A DNA stretch of 34,730 nt from Betaproteobacteria bacterium. Lineage in GTDB: Bacteria > Pseudomonadota > Gammaproteobacteria > Burkholderiales > SG8-41. Both the position numbers and the translations under genes were made by a program. The notes under the pieces are model-generated. The model searched no databases. It was not told the origin of the DNA and saw only the letters and a program-made list of their open reading frames with translations. Location: positions 1 to 34,730 of the forward strand of contig JANXSE010000071.1 of assembly GCA_025356695.1 (NCBI GenBank), read 5' to 3'. Of the stretch, positions 16,795 through 25,603 are shown one piece after another. Within the stretch, counting starts at the first letter, position 1. Every line of letters begins with the position of its first letter.

Positions 16795-17283
16795 TTAGTC
16801 GGGCAGTTTGGCGTTCTTGACTGCTTCGGTCTGCTTGCGGCGGAAGGCGGCAAGTTTGTCGGCAACCGCCTTGTCGCCCAGTGCCAGCACCGCCACTGCA
16901 AAGAGACCGGCGTTGGCCGAACCGGCGTCACCGATGGCAAACGTCGCCACCGGGATGCCCTTGGGCATCTGCACCATCGAGAGCAGCGAATCGAGGCCCT
17001 GCAGATGCTTCGACGGCATCGGCACCGCCAGCACCGGCAGCTGCGTTTTTGCCGCCACCACGCCGGCCAGATGCGCGGCACCGCCGGCGCCCGCGATAAA
17101 ACATTGCACGCCGTTCTTCTCGCATTCTTCAATCCACTCAAACAGCAGATCCGGCGAGCGGTGCGCCGAGAGTGCGCGCGCATCGTAGCTGATGCCAAAA
17201 TCCTTGAGTTGCTGGGCGGCGTGTTTCATCACATCCCAGTCGCTGGTGCTGCCCATGACGATACCGACAGAAATCTTGCCCAC
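16795..17283 (-). CDS. purE: N5-carboxyaminoimidazole ribonucleotide mutase, class I
   Basis: The 162-residue protein uses a GTG start (complement of 17281-17283) giving VGKISVGIVMGSTSDWD; the frame is open further upstream, but that extension is unlike the family. VMGSTSDWDVM, ALSAHRSPD and IAGAGGAAHLAGVVAAKTQLPVLAVPMPS are the class I PurE nucleotide-binding motifs, and GLDSLLSMVQMPKGIPVATFAIG completes the fold. The enzyme rearranges N5-CAIR to CAIR in purine synthesis. Class I enzymes require N5-CAIR from PurK, but no purK gene follows here, so it must be elsewhere if the pathway is intact. It is the first gene of the minus-strand operon; a TAAAAT (-10-like, complement of 17319-17324) lies upstream with no convincing -35. 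Confidence 0.95.
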   Translation of the reverse strand: MGKISVGIVMGSTSDWDVMKHAAQQLKDFGISYDARALSAHRSPDLLFEWIEECEKNGVQCFIAGAGGAAHLAGVVAAKTQLPVLAVPMPSKHLQGLDSLLSMVQMPKGIPVATFAIGDAGSANAGLFAVAVLALGDKAVADKLAAFRRKQTEAVKNAKLPD

Positions 17284-17583
17284 GTTTGTGACATCCCATG
17301 ACAGTTGAAGAAGCCGCCATTTTAACGTATCCGCATGTACAGACCACCACGCGCGCACTGTGGTTTTTGCGGTCGACGCGCGCGCCGGATCGCGCCGTCC
17401 GCGCTCTTGTCGCCACGCAAGCCGCGCCACGGCTCGATTGTGGGCGTCTGGCCCTGCTGCTAAAATTCCCCTCTAGAAAAGGGTGGCTGCAACAGCCTAC
17501 GCGGCGGCAACATAAGCCGGGCAGCGCCCGTCGAAACCTTTCAACCAGCCCTGTTCGCGGCACTCAAGGCCGCGAACCGCACC
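17284..17583. other. 300-bp divergent intergenic region between purE and a Bug gene
   Basis: No gene, RNA or strong hairpin is recognised here. It must carry the promoter of the minus-strand pur operon and that of the plus-strand catabolic cluster. A plus-strand candidate promoter lies at 17438-17466. The stretch between 17460 and 17500 has a local AT-rich patch (TAAAATTCC, CTCTAGAAAAGG) that stands out against the GC-rich background. No clear regulator binding site could be picked by eye. Confidence 0.6.
17438..17466 (+). promoter_or_regulatory. Candidate promoter for the catabolic cluster
   Basis: TTGTGG at 17438-17443 and TAAAAT at 17461-17466 are spaced by 17 bases (3/6 and 5/6 matches). 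The leader to the Bug ATG would be about 110 bases. The weak -35 would fit an activator-dependent promoter; this is a low-confidence visual call. Confidence 0.35.
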
Positions 17584-18546
17584 ATGTCCAGACTCCATTC
17601 CGTCGGCGCCCTTGCACTGGCGCTACTGACTTCCGCCACCGGCGCGCAAACTTATCCGGCCAAGCCGGTGCGCGTCGTGGTGTCGTTTCCGCCGGGCGCC
17701 GGCGTCGATATCGTCGCGCGCACCGTCATGCCGAGGCTGGCCGACGCGTTGGGCCAGCAGTTTGTCATCGACAATCGCGCCGGCGCTTCCGGCAATCTGG
17801 GCTCCGAGGTGGCAGCGCACGCGCCGCCCGACGGTTACACCCTGCTGTTCACGCCGGCCTCGGTGGCCAGCAGCCAGGCGCTCTATGCAAGGCTCAACTA
17901 CAACCTCGTCAAAGACCTTGAGCCGATTTCGATGGTGGCCGCGGCACCGTTCGTGCTGGTGGTACACCCGTCATTGCCGGTGAAAACTGTCAAAGAACTG
18001 ATCGCGATGGCAAAGGCCAAACCCGGCCAGCTGCTGTATGCCTCGACCGGCAACGGCGGCAGCCCGCATCTGGCCATGGAAATGTTCAAGCAGCAGGCAA
18101 AGATCGACATCACGCATATTCCGTACAAAGGCACGCCGCCGGCGGTGACCGACCTCATCGCCGGTCAGGTCTCGATGATGTTCGCCAATACCCTGTCGGT
18201 GCTACCTTATGTCGCATCCGGTCGATTGCGTGCGGTGGCCATCAGCAGCGTCAAACGCAGCGCTGCCGCACCGGCGATTCCGACCATCGCCGAAAACGGC
18301 ATGCCCGGTTTCGACTCGGTAACCTGGTTTGGCGTGCTGGCGCCGACCGGCACGCCGCGCGACATCATCAACAAACTGAGCAGCGAGCTGCGCCGCATCG
18401 CACAGACCAGGGCCGTCGCCGACCAGTTGATCGCACAGGGCGCCGACCCGCTTGGCAGCAGCGCCGAAGAATTCGCCGCGCGCATCAAATCCGACATCGC
18501 CAAATGGACCGTCATCATCAAGGCGGCCGGCATCAAAGCCGAATGA
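17584..18546 (+). CDS. Bug/TctC-family periplasmic solute-binding protein (first gene of catabolic cluster)
   Basis: The 320-residue product has a signal peptide (residues 1-21, ending SATGAQ) followed by TYPAKPVRVVVSFPPGAGVDIVARTV. IDNRAGASGNLGSEVAAHAPPDGYT and HIPYKGTPPAVTDLIAGQVSMMF are further Bug signatures. It should bind a carboxylate or similar small acid in the periplasm. It opens the plus-strand cluster of PrpD-like, acyl-CoA and LeuCD-like genes, and its stop overlaps the next start as ATGA, so it is translationally coupled to a PrpD-like enzyme. The ligand is therefore probably the substrate of that enzyme. No permease gene is adjacent; transport might use the distant TctAB pair or another permease. 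Confidence 0.94.
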   Translation: MSRLHSVGALALALLTSATGAQTYPAKPVRVVVSFPPGAGVDIVARTVMPRLADALGQQFVIDNRAGASGNLGSEVAAHAPPDGYTLLFTPASVASSQALYARLNYNLVKDLEPISMVAAAPFVLVVHPSLPVKTVKELIAMAKAKPGQLLYASTGNGGSPHLAMEMFKQQAKIDITHIPYKGTPPAVTDLIAGQVSMMFANTLSVLPYVASGRLRAVAISSVKRSAAAPAIPTIAENGMPGFDSVTWFGVLAPTGTPRDIINKLSSELRRIAQTRAVADQLIAQGADPLGSSAEEFAARIKSDIAKWTVIIKAAGIKAE

Positions 18547-19889
18547 ACGACGTCACCGGCATACTCGCGCGCTATATCGTCAACGCCCGTTTTGCGGACA
18601 TCCCGCAGAATGTCCGGCACGAAGCCGCGCGCGCGCTGCTCAACTGCCTCGGCTGCGCGATCGGCAGCGCGCGGCACGAAACCGTCGAAAATGCACTGGC
18701 CGCAATCAAGGATTTTTCCGGGCCGCCGCAGGCCGCGGTGTTCGGCCGCAGCGAACGTCTCGACGCATTGCAGGCCGCGCTGATCAACGGCATCAGCACC
18801 CATGTGCTCGACTACGACGACACGCATGCGCGCGCGGTGCACACGAGCGCCCCGCTGTGGCCTGCGCTGCTCGCCTTTGCCGAATGGCGCCAAATCAGCG
18901 GCGCCGATCTGATCCATGCCTTCGTGCTGGGTGTCGAAACCGAGTGCCGCATCGCGCTGTCGGTGTTTCCCGAACACTACGACCGCGGCTGGCACATCAC
19001 CGGCACCGCCGGCATCTTCGGCGCCGCGGCCGCCACCGGCAAACTGCTCGGACTCAATGAACAGCAGATGCGCTGGGCGCTCGGCATTGCGGCGACGCAA
19101 TCCTCGGGCCTGCGCGAAATGTTCGGTTCGATGTGCAAGAGCCTGCATCCAGGCCGCGCTGCCCAGGGCGGCATGACCGCGGCACTGATGGCATCAAAGA
19201 ACTTCACCAGTGCGAACAACGCGATCGAAGGCGAACGCGGCTGGGCGCATGTCACTTCGACGCGCTTCGATCCCGACGTCATCACCGGCGAACTCGGCAC
19301 GCGCTTCGAGTTGATGTCGAACATGTACAAACCCTACGCCTGCGGCCTCGTTGTGCATGCCGCCATCGACGGTTGCATACAGCTGCGCAATGAACACGGG
19401 CTGCAGCCGCAGGACATCGCGGGCGTCGATCTCACGGTGTGCCCGATCGTCATGGAACTCACGGCGATCAAGGAACCGCAGACGGGTCTCCAGGGGAAAT
19501 TCAGCATCTTCCACGCCGCCGCCACGGCGATCGTCTTCGGCGCCGCCGGCGAACCGCAGTTCGCCACCGCGGCGGTCAACGATGAACGCGTAGTGGCGCT
19601 GCGCCGCAAAGTGACCGTCGCGCCGGACGCCGCATTGAAAAAAATCCAGGCGCGTATCACTGTCACGCTGAACGACGGCCGCAGATTCGCCAAAACCGTC
19701 GAGAACGCGCTCGGCACGCTAGCACGCCCAATGAGCGACAAAGACCTCGAAGAAAAATTCCGCAGCCTCACCGACGGCGTGCTGGCGCCCGCCGAAGCCG
19801 GCACATTGATCGACTTGTGCTGGTCGGCGGAAACGCTCGCCGACGCGGCCGCTGTGGCGCGCGGCACCGTGCCGCAAGCGGCACACTGA
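18543..19889 (+). CDS. MmgE/PrpD family protein, paralog 1
   Basis: The start ATG at 18543 overlaps the Bug stop (ATGA), giving 448 residues; a longer in-frame start 13 codons upstream lies inside the Bug gene and is rejected. The mostly helical MmgE/PrpD domain starts at ILARYIVNARF. The active-site stretch reads VLDYDDTHARAVHTSAP (D92, D93, T94, H95, H100), with MCKSLHPGRAAQGG later supplying the lysine-histidine pair seen in many members. The family includes 2-methylcitrate dehydratase, cis-aconitate decarboxylase and iminodisuccinate epimerase, so it may dehydrate, decarboxylate or epimerise. The HTSAP in place of the more common HPG distinguishes it from the other two paralogs here. Cytoplasmic; the exact reaction is unknown. 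Confidence 0.9.
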   Translation: MNDVTGILARYIVNARFADIPQNVRHEAARALLNCLGCAIGSARHETVENALAAIKDFSGPPQAAVFGRSERLDALQAALINGISTHVLDYDDTHARAVHTSAPLWPALLAFAEWRQISGADLIHAFVLGVETECRIALSVFPEHYDRGWHITGTAGIFGAAAATGKLLGLNEQQMRWALGIAATQSSGLREMFGSMCKSLHPGRAAQGGMTAALMASKNFTSANNAIEGERGWAHVTSTRFDPDVITGELGTRFELMSNMYKPYACGLVVHAAIDGCIQLRNEHGLQPQDIAGVDLTVCPIVMELTAIKEPQTGLQGKFSIFHAAATAIVFGAAGEPQFATAAVNDERVVALRRKVTVAPDAALKKIQARITVTLNDGRRFAKTVENALGTLARPMSDKDLEEKFRSLTDGVLAPAEAGTLIDLCWSAETLADAAAVARGTVPQAAH

Positions 19890-19928
19890 ACCCGAACTCC
19901 ACATTCAACCGACTCACGGACACTCCAA

Positions 19929-21305
19929 ATGAAAAACAAATCAAAACCAGCCATTTCACCGGTCATGCAGAAGGTCAGTGCCTATATTGCGGCCGCGCCG
20001 CGCAAAGCACTACCGGCCAAAGTCGTCGAAAAAACCAAACACCACATCCTCGATACGCTGGCGGCGATGGTGTCCGGGTCGCGCCTGCTGCCGGGCCGCA
20101 AGGCGATCTCCTATGCCAAAACGCTGGGCGGCAAACCCGAAGCCGTAATCGCCGGCAGCCGCATCGTCACCACCGCGGCCACCGCGGCGCTCGCCAACGG
20201 CATGCTGGGCCACGCCGACGAAACCGATGATTCGCATGCACCGTCGCTCTGCCACCCCGGTTGTGCGATCGTGCCGGCCGCGCTCGCCATGGGCGAACGC
20301 GAACGCGCCGGCGGCGCCGCGCTGCTGCGTGCCGTTGCGCTGGGCTACGACATCGGCACACGCATCAACCTGTCGCTCAACGCCTACGAATTCCGTGAAG
20401 ACGGCCACTCGACCCACAGCTTCGGCCCGATGTTCGGCGCCGCTGCCGCCGCCGCTGCGCTGTGCCACTTCGACGAACGCCAAGCGCGCCATCTGCTGTC
20501 GTACACCTCGCAGCAGGCGTCGGGTGTGTCGTGCTGGATGCGCGACGCCGAACACATCGAGAAATCCTTCGACTTCGGCGGCATGCCGGCGCGCAACGGC
20601 GTGACCTCGGCCTCGATGGTGGCGCACGGCTTCACCGGCGTTGACGACATTTTCGCCGGCGAGCGCAACTTCTTCGTCGCCTACGGCCGCAAGCCAAACA
20701 TCAAGGAACTGGTGCGCGGACTCGGCTCCACCTACGAGATCATGAACACCAACATTAAACGCTGGTCGGTCGGCTCGCCGATCCAGGCGCCACTCGATTC
20801 GCTGCTTGATCTCATCGAAGAACACGGCATCAAGGCCGCCGATGTCGAGAAACTCGTGGTGCGCGTCGCGCACCAGGGTGCCAACACGGTCGACAACCGC
20901 CACATGCCCGACATCTGCATGCAGCACATGTGCGCAGTGATGCTGCTCGACAGCACCGTCACTTTCAAATCGTCGCACGACGAAAAGCGCATGCGCGATC
21001 CGAAAGTGCTCGCACTGCGCAAACGCATCCAGTTGTTCGGCGACGACGCGCTGTCGAAGGCCATGCCCAGCCGCCAGGGTATCGTCGAACTCACGCTGAA
21101 GGACGGCCGCAAACTGCGTCATCACACCAAAGCCGTGCGCGGCACCAGCGACAATCCGATGACGCGCAGGGAAGTCGACACCAAGAGTTACGATTTGCTC
21201 GCGCCCATCCTCGGCGCATCGCGCGCGCGCAAACTGTGCGACGCAGTGTGGTCTCTCGATAAATTGAACGACGTGCGTAAACTGCGCGCGCTGCTGGTGG
21301 CGTAA
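19929..21305 (+). CDS. MmgE/PrpD family protein, paralog 2
   Basis: The 458-residue protein follows paralog 1 after 39 bases with only a weak ribosome site (ACTCC before ATG). It has the MmgE/PrpD domain from about residue 12, with HADETDDSHAPSLCHPG (D100, D101, H103, H109) as the active-site segment. The later lysine segment reads EKSFDFGGMPARNG, lacking the histidine of the KSLHPG/KPLHSG pattern in paralogs 1 and 3, so its chemistry probably differs. Its TAA stop and the next ATG share one base at 21305, showing tight coupling with another Bug gene. Thus each of the first two PrpD-like genes is directly coupled to a binding-protein gene. Confidence 0.9.
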   Translation: MKNKSKPAISPVMQKVSAYIAAAPRKALPAKVVEKTKHHILDTLAAMVSGSRLLPGRKAISYAKTLGGKPEAVIAGSRIVTTAATAALANGMLGHADETDDSHAPSLCHPGCAIVPAALAMGERERAGGAALLRAVALGYDIGTRINLSLNAYEFREDGHSTHSFGPMFGAAAAAAALCHFDERQARHLLSYTSQQASGVSCWMRDAEHIEKSFDFGGMPARNGVTSASMVAHGFTGVDDIFAGERNFFVAYGRKPNIKELVRGLGSTYEIMNTNIKRWSVGSPIQAPLDSLLDLIEEHGIKAADVEKLVVRVAHQGANTVDNRHMPDICMQHMCAVMLLDSTVTFKSSHDEKRMRDPKVLALRKRIQLFGDDALSKAMPSRQGIVELTLKDGRKLRHHTKAVRGTSDNPMTRREVDTKSYDLLAPILGASRARKLCDAVWSLDKLNDVRKLRALLVA

Positions 21306-22264
21306 TGCGCGTTGGTCACATCATTGTTGCACTCGCCATCGCCGCGCCGGCTCTCACGCTGGCGCAGGCCTATCCGGGCAAGCCGATCCGCATGCTGGCG
21401 ATTTCGGCGCCGGGCGGCGGCACCGATCTGCTGGCGCGCACTTTCGCGCAAGGCCTCGGCGAGGCGCTCGGCCAGACCGTCGTCATTGACAACAAGCCCG
21501 GCGGCGGCGGCATCATCGCCACCGAGACCTTGGCCAAAGCGCAGCCCGACGGTTATACGATCCTGATGACCAACACCAGCCATTCGGTGCTGCCCAGCCT
21601 GCACAAAAAGCTGCCGTACGATGTGCTGAAGGATTTCGCGCCGGTCAGTCTGGTCGCGTTGACGCACAGTCTGCTCCTGGTCAATCCGTCGCTGCCGGTG
21701 AAATCGGTGAAAGATCTGGTTGAACTTGCCAAAGCACAGCCCGGCAAACTCAATTACGCCTCGGGCACCACCGGCGCCTCGGCGCACTTCGGCGCCGAAC
21801 TGTTAAAGCTGATGGCCGGCGTCAACATCGTGCAGGTGCCGTACAAAGGCACCGCCGGACAGCTCACTGCGCTGCTGGGCGGCGAAGTACAGATGACGTT
21901 CTCGACGATGCCGCCGGCGATGCCGCTGGTGCAGGCCGGCCGTTTGCGCGCCATCGCCATCGGCAGCCCGCGCCGTTCACCCGCACTGCCGGAGGTGCCG
22001 ACGGTGGCCGAATCCGGTTACCCCGGCTTCGACGTCGGTGCATGGAACGGTGTGCTGGCGCCGGCCGGCACACCGCCGGCCATCGTCAACCGGCTCGCTG
22101 CTGAAATCGCCAAAATTGCGAAGAACCCGGAAGCCAGGGACAAGGCCTCGAGCCAGGGCGCCGAACTCGTCAGCATGACGCCGCAGGAATTCACCGATTA
22201 CATCAAGAAGATGACGGGACACTTCGCCAAGGTCGTGAAAGCGACCGGCATGAAGCCGGACTAG
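21305..22264 (+). CDS. Bug/TctC-family periplasmic solute-binding protein (second of catabolic cluster)
   Basis: The 319-residue product starts with the ATG overlapping the previous TAA by one base. The signal peptide is residues 1-20 (ending TLAQ), then AYPGKPIRMLAISAPGGGTDLLARTFAQGL. IDNKPGGGGIIATETLAKAQPDGYT and QVPYKGTAGQLTALLGGEVQMTF are clear family motifs. It differs clearly from the Bug protein at 17584, so it is not a recent tandem copy. As with that protein, no TctA/TctB is nearby. An acyl-CoA dehydrogenase gene starts 47 bases downstream after AAGGAAG, within the same transcription unit by spacing. Confidence 0.94.
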   Translation: MRVGHIIVALAIAAPALTLAQAYPGKPIRMLAISAPGGGTDLLARTFAQGLGEALGQTVVIDNKPGGGGIIATETLAKAQPDGYTILMTNTSHSVLPSLHKKLPYDVLKDFAPVSLVALTHSLLLVNPSLPVKSVKDLVELAKAQPGKLNYASGTTGASAHFGAELLKLMAGVNIVQVPYKGTAGQLTALLGGEVQMTFSTMPPAMPLVQAGRLRAIAIGSPRRSPALPEVPTVAESGYPGFDVGAWNGVLAPAGTPPAIVNRLAAEIAKIAKNPEARDKASSQGAELVSMTPQEFTDYIKKMTGHFAKVVKATGMKPD

Positions 22265-22311
22265 CTGCGACTACAGACGGGCACCGCACCACTTACGCAA
22301 GGAAGATAACC

Positions 22312-23484
22312 ATGGATTTCAAGCTGAGCGAAGAACAGGAAATGTTTCGCACCGCGGTGCGCGGCTTCGCCGAAAAACATCTCGCCAAAGGCGCGCTTGA
22401 ACGCGCGCATCAGGCCGAACATCCTTTCGATGTCGCAAAGCTGATGGCCGAGCAGGGCCTGATGGGCATTGCCATGCCGGAGGCCGACGGCGGCCAAGGC
22501 GGCACGCTGATGGATGCCATCATCGCCATCGAAGAGATTGCCGCGGTGTGTCCGCGCAGCGCCGACGTCATCCAGGCCGGCAACTTTGGTCCGGTGCGCG
22601 TGCTCGCTGAATATGGCACGCCGGAGCAGAAAAAACGCTACCTCACGCGCATCCTCGCCGGCGAGGCCGTGACCTGCGTCGGCATGACCGAACCCGACGC
22701 CGGCAGCGCGGTCACCGATCTGACCACCACCGCCACACCCGACGGCGACGGCTGGCGCATCAACGGCGTCAAAGTTTTTCAAACACATGCCTCGGTTGCC
22801 GAGATGATGCTGACCTATGTGCGCTTCGGGCCGGGGGTCGGCGGTATCGGCTCGGTGCTGATCCCGCGCAATGCCGCAGGTTTCCGCCAGGGCAAGGCGG
22901 CAAAATTCTTCAACGGCGAGGAATGGGTGCAGACCTATCTCGACAATGTCTATGTCGGTCCCGAAGACGTGCTGCTGAAAGAAGGCGGTTTCAAGAAACA
23001 AATTGCCGGCTTCAACGTCGAGCGCATCGGCAACACCGCGCGCTCACTCGCCCTCGGCCGTTACGCCTACGAACAGGCGCGACAGTGGGCGATGCAGCGC
23101 AAGCAGTTCGGAAAACTGCTGTGCGAGTTTCAGGGTCTGCAGTGGAAATTCGCTGACATGAAAATCAAACTCGACGCCGGCCAGTTGCTGATCTATCGCG
23201 CTGTCGCTAATGCGGTCAACGGCATTCCGTCTGGTGAAGATACCGCCGTCGCCAAAGCGTTTTGTAACCTGGCTGGCTTCGACCTCTGCAATGAGGCGAT
23301 GCAAATCATGGGCGGCATGGGCTACACCGAGGAAACGCTGGTCGAGTACTGCTTCCGCAAATGCCGCGGCTGGATGATCGCCGGTGGCTCGATCGAAATT
23401 CTGAAAAACCGCATCGCCGAGAGCGTGTTCGAACGCAGCTTCTCGCAGCGCCCGCCCAATCCTGCCAAACCCGCCAAATCCTGA
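22312..23484 (+). CDS. Acyl-CoA dehydrogenase with relocated catalytic base
   Basis: The 390-residue flavoprotein shows the standard three-domain fold: helical N-terminus (MDFKLSEEQEMFRTAV), beta domain with CVGMTEPDAGSAVTDL (about 122-137) for FAD and substrate, and C-terminal helices with RKQFGKLLCEFQGLQWKFADM and QIMGGMGYTEE (331-341). The usual C-terminal catalytic glutamate (EGT motif) is missing: the segment reads MIAGGSIEIL (355-364). Instead, E238 in NVERIG aligns with the helix-G glutamate used by isovaleryl-CoA and long-chain dehydrogenases. It should introduce a double bond into an acyl-CoA and pass electrons to ETF. The CoA ligase gene begins 14 bases later, so its substrate is probably that ligase's product, perhaps a branched acyl-CoA. 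Confidence 0.92.
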   Translation: MDFKLSEEQEMFRTAVRGFAEKHLAKGALERAHQAEHPFDVAKLMAEQGLMGIAMPEADGGQGGTLMDAIIAIEEIAAVCPRSADVIQAGNFGPVRVLAEYGTPEQKKRYLTRILAGEAVTCVGMTEPDAGSAVTDLTTTATPDGDGWRINGVKVFQTHASVAEMMLTYVRFGPGVGGIGSVLIPRNAAGFRQGKAAKFFNGEEWVQTYLDNVYVGPEDVLLKEGGFKKQIAGFNVERIGNTARSLALGRYAYEQARQWAMQRKQFGKLLCEFQGLQWKFADMKIKLDAGQLLIYRAVANAVNGIPSGEDTAVAKAFCNLAGFDLCNEAMQIMGGMGYTEETLVEYCFRKCRGWMIAGGSIEILKNRIAESVFERSFSQRPPNPAKPAKS

Positions 23485-23498
23485 GGACTGTTCCGGAA

Positions 23499-25592
23499 AT
23501 GAGCAACAAACTTGCACAACTGTTATTTGCCCCGCGCACCATCGCGCTGATCGGCGCTTCCGGCGATCCGAAAAAGTACACCTCGCGCCCGCAGCGCTTT
23601 CTGCGCCAGTACAAATATCCAGGCAAGATCATTCCGGTCAATCCAGGCCGCGACGAAGTGCTGGGTGAAAAAGCCTATCCGAGCATTCTCGCCGTGCCCG
23701 ACAAAATCGATCACGCCTTCATCATGGTGCCGACCGACGCGGTGGAAGCCGCACTCGTTCAATGCGTCGAAAAGAAAGTGCCCGTCGTCACCATCTACAG
23801 CGACGGCTTCGCCGAGACCGGCCCCGCCGGCCGCGTCAAGCAGGAAAAACTCGTCGCCATCGCCAAAAAAGGCGGCGTGCGTTTGATCGGCCCGAACTGC
23901 ATCGGGCTTTTCAGCAGCAACCCGCCGTGCGCGCTGTCGGTCAATGCAGTGCTGGAAAAACTTGATGTCACGCCCGGCCCGCTCGCCATCGTTTCACAGT
24001 CGGGCAGCATGATGGGCGGCCTCCTGTCGCGCGGTCTTGGCCGCGGCGTCGGCTTCTCGAAACTGATTTCGGTCGGCAACGAATGCGATCTCGGTGTCGG
24101 TGAGATCGCTGATTGCCTGGTCGACGATCCGCATACCGAGGCCATTCTGCTGTTCATGGAAACCATCCGCGGCGCCGAACACCTCGCGCGCGCAGCGCGC
24201 CGGGCCTGTGCAGCCGGCAAACCGATGATCGTCTACAAGCTCGGCCGCTCCAGCGTTGGTCAGGACCTCGCCGCCTCGCACACCGGCGCACTCGCCGGCG
24301 ACGATGTCGTAGCCGACGCCTTCTTCCGCGCGCACGGCATCGTGCGCGTCGAAACGCTGGAAAACCTGTTCGAACTGCCGCCAATGCTGCGCGGCCAGAA
24401 ACCGGCGCGCCGTCATCGCGTCGCCGTGATGACCACCACCGGCGGCGGTGCAGCCGCCGTGGCCGACCGCCTTGGCACGCTCGGCATCGATGTCGTCGCA
24501 CCGAGCAAAGAAGTGATCGACACGCTGGCGCAAAAAAACATCAAGATCTCCGGCGCGCGACTGACCGATCTCACGCTCGCCGGTGCGAAAAAAGAAATCT
24601 ACAGCGGCGTGCTCAACGCGCTGCTCGCCTCCGATCATTGCGACATGGTGCTGGCGGTGGCCGGCAGTTCGGCGCAATTCATGCCGCAAGTCGCGATCGA
24701 ACCACTGATCGAGGCCGACCGCCACGGCAAACCGATCGCGGTGTTTCTGGCGCCGCATGCCGAGGCTTCGCTGAAACTGCTCGCCGAAAATAATCTGGCA
24801 GGTTTTCGCACACCGGAGGCCTGTGCCGACGCGATCCGCGCCTGGCGCGACTGGGTGGAACCGGCGCACATGCCTGCAGCCGACAGCGCGCGACTCGGCG
24901 CCGCCACGGCCCTGCTCAAGTCCATGCCCGGCAAAACCGTCAACGAATACGACGCCTGCAAGGTGTTCGGCACACTGGGCATCGCGCCGGCACAATCTGA
25001 AGTCATCACCGATCCGGCGCAGAAGACGAATGTCGGTTTTCCCGTCGTCGCCAAAATTCTCTCGCCAGACATCCTGCACAAGACGGATGCCGGCGGTGTC
25101 GCGCTCAACATCGGCGATGCGAATCAACTCGCCGCAACGGCCAAACAAATTCTCGAACGCATCGGCAAGAGCCATCCGCAAGCGAAGTTGAACGGCATCC
25201 TCGTACAGCGCATGGAAAAGGGCTTGGCCGAAGTCATCCTCGGTTTCCGCCGCGATTCGCAGGTCGGGCCGGCGGTAGTGCTCGGTGTCGGTGGCATCCT
25301 TGCCGAAATCTATAAAGATGTTTCGATCCGTCTGGCGCCGGTCGATGTCGACACCGCGCGCGGCATGGTGGAAGAAGTGCAGGGCCTCGCCGTGATTCGC
25401 GGTTATCGCGGCCTGCCGCGCGGCGATTGTGAAGCGCTGGCGCAGGCGGTGGCGGCGATGTCGCAACTCGCCTGCCTGCCGGAGCGCCCGGTGGCCGAGG
25501 CCGAAATTAATCCGCTGATTGTCAAAGCCGAGGGCCAGGGCGTAGTCGCGGTGGACGGTCTGATCGTGTTTGCAGAGAATGTCCGTTCTTAA
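23499..25592 (+). CDS. NDP-forming acyl-CoA synthetase (acetate-CoA ligase family), single chain
   Basis: The 697-residue protein starts at ATG 23499 (MSNKLAQLLFAPRTIALIGA); the frame is open upstream but overlaps the dehydrogenase gene. Order of domains: CoA-binding Rossmann (about 8-130, RTIALIGASGDPKK), succinyl-CoA-ligase-like (about 160-290, SQSGSMMGG and the likely phosphohistidine H261 in ASHTGALAGDD), then ATP-grasp (about 480-697, with PVVAKILSPDILHKTDAGGVALNI). Both ACD subunits are fused in alpha-beta order. The family activates a carboxylate to its CoA thioester with ATP, via a phosphohistidine. Between the dehydrogenase and a PrpD-like gene, it most likely activates a cleavage product or the substrate of the pathway. 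A perfect palindrome follows the stop. Confidence 0.92.
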   Translation: MSNKLAQLLFAPRTIALIGASGDPKKYTSRPQRFLRQYKYPGKIIPVNPGRDEVLGEKAYPSILAVPDKIDHAFIMVPTDAVEAALVQCVEKKVPVVTIYSDGFAETGPAGRVKQEKLVAIAKKGGVRLIGPNCIGLFSSNPPCALSVNAVLEKLDVTPGPLAIVSQSGSMMGGLLSRGLGRGVGFSKLISVGNECDLGVGEIADCLVDDPHTEAILLFMETIRGAEHLARAARRACAAGKPMIVYKLGRSSVGQDLAASHTGALAGDDVVADAFFRAHGIVRVETLENLFELPPMLRGQKPARRHRVAVMTTTGGGAAAVADRLGTLGIDVVAPSKEVIDTLAQKNIKISGARLTDLTLAGAKKEIYSGVLNALLASDHCDMVLAVAGSSAQFMPQVAIEPLIEADRHGKPIAVFLAPHAEASLKLLAENNLAGFRTPEACADAIRAWRDWVEPAHMPAADSARLGAATALLKSMPGKTVNEYDACKVFGTLGIAPAQSEVITDPAQKTNVGFPVVAKILSPDILHKTDAGGVALNIGDANQLAATAKQILERIGKSHPQAKLNGILVQRMEKGLAEVILGFRRDSQVGPAVVLGVGGILAEIYKDVSIRLAPVDVDTARGMVEEVQGLAVIRGYRGLPRGDCEALAQAVAAMSQLACLPERPVAEAEINPLIVKAEGQGVVAVDGLIVFAENVRS

Positions 25593-25603
25593 CTGATTCA
25601 GTT

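Noticed and set aside
14604..17301. Long plus-strand open frames over tsaC, dcd and purC
   Set aside because: Antisense to clear housekeeping genes; no recognisable motifs.
18504..18542. Upstream start for the first PrpD-like gene
   Set aside because: The extra 13 residues lie inside the Bug gene, while ATG 18543 forms a normal ATGA overlap.
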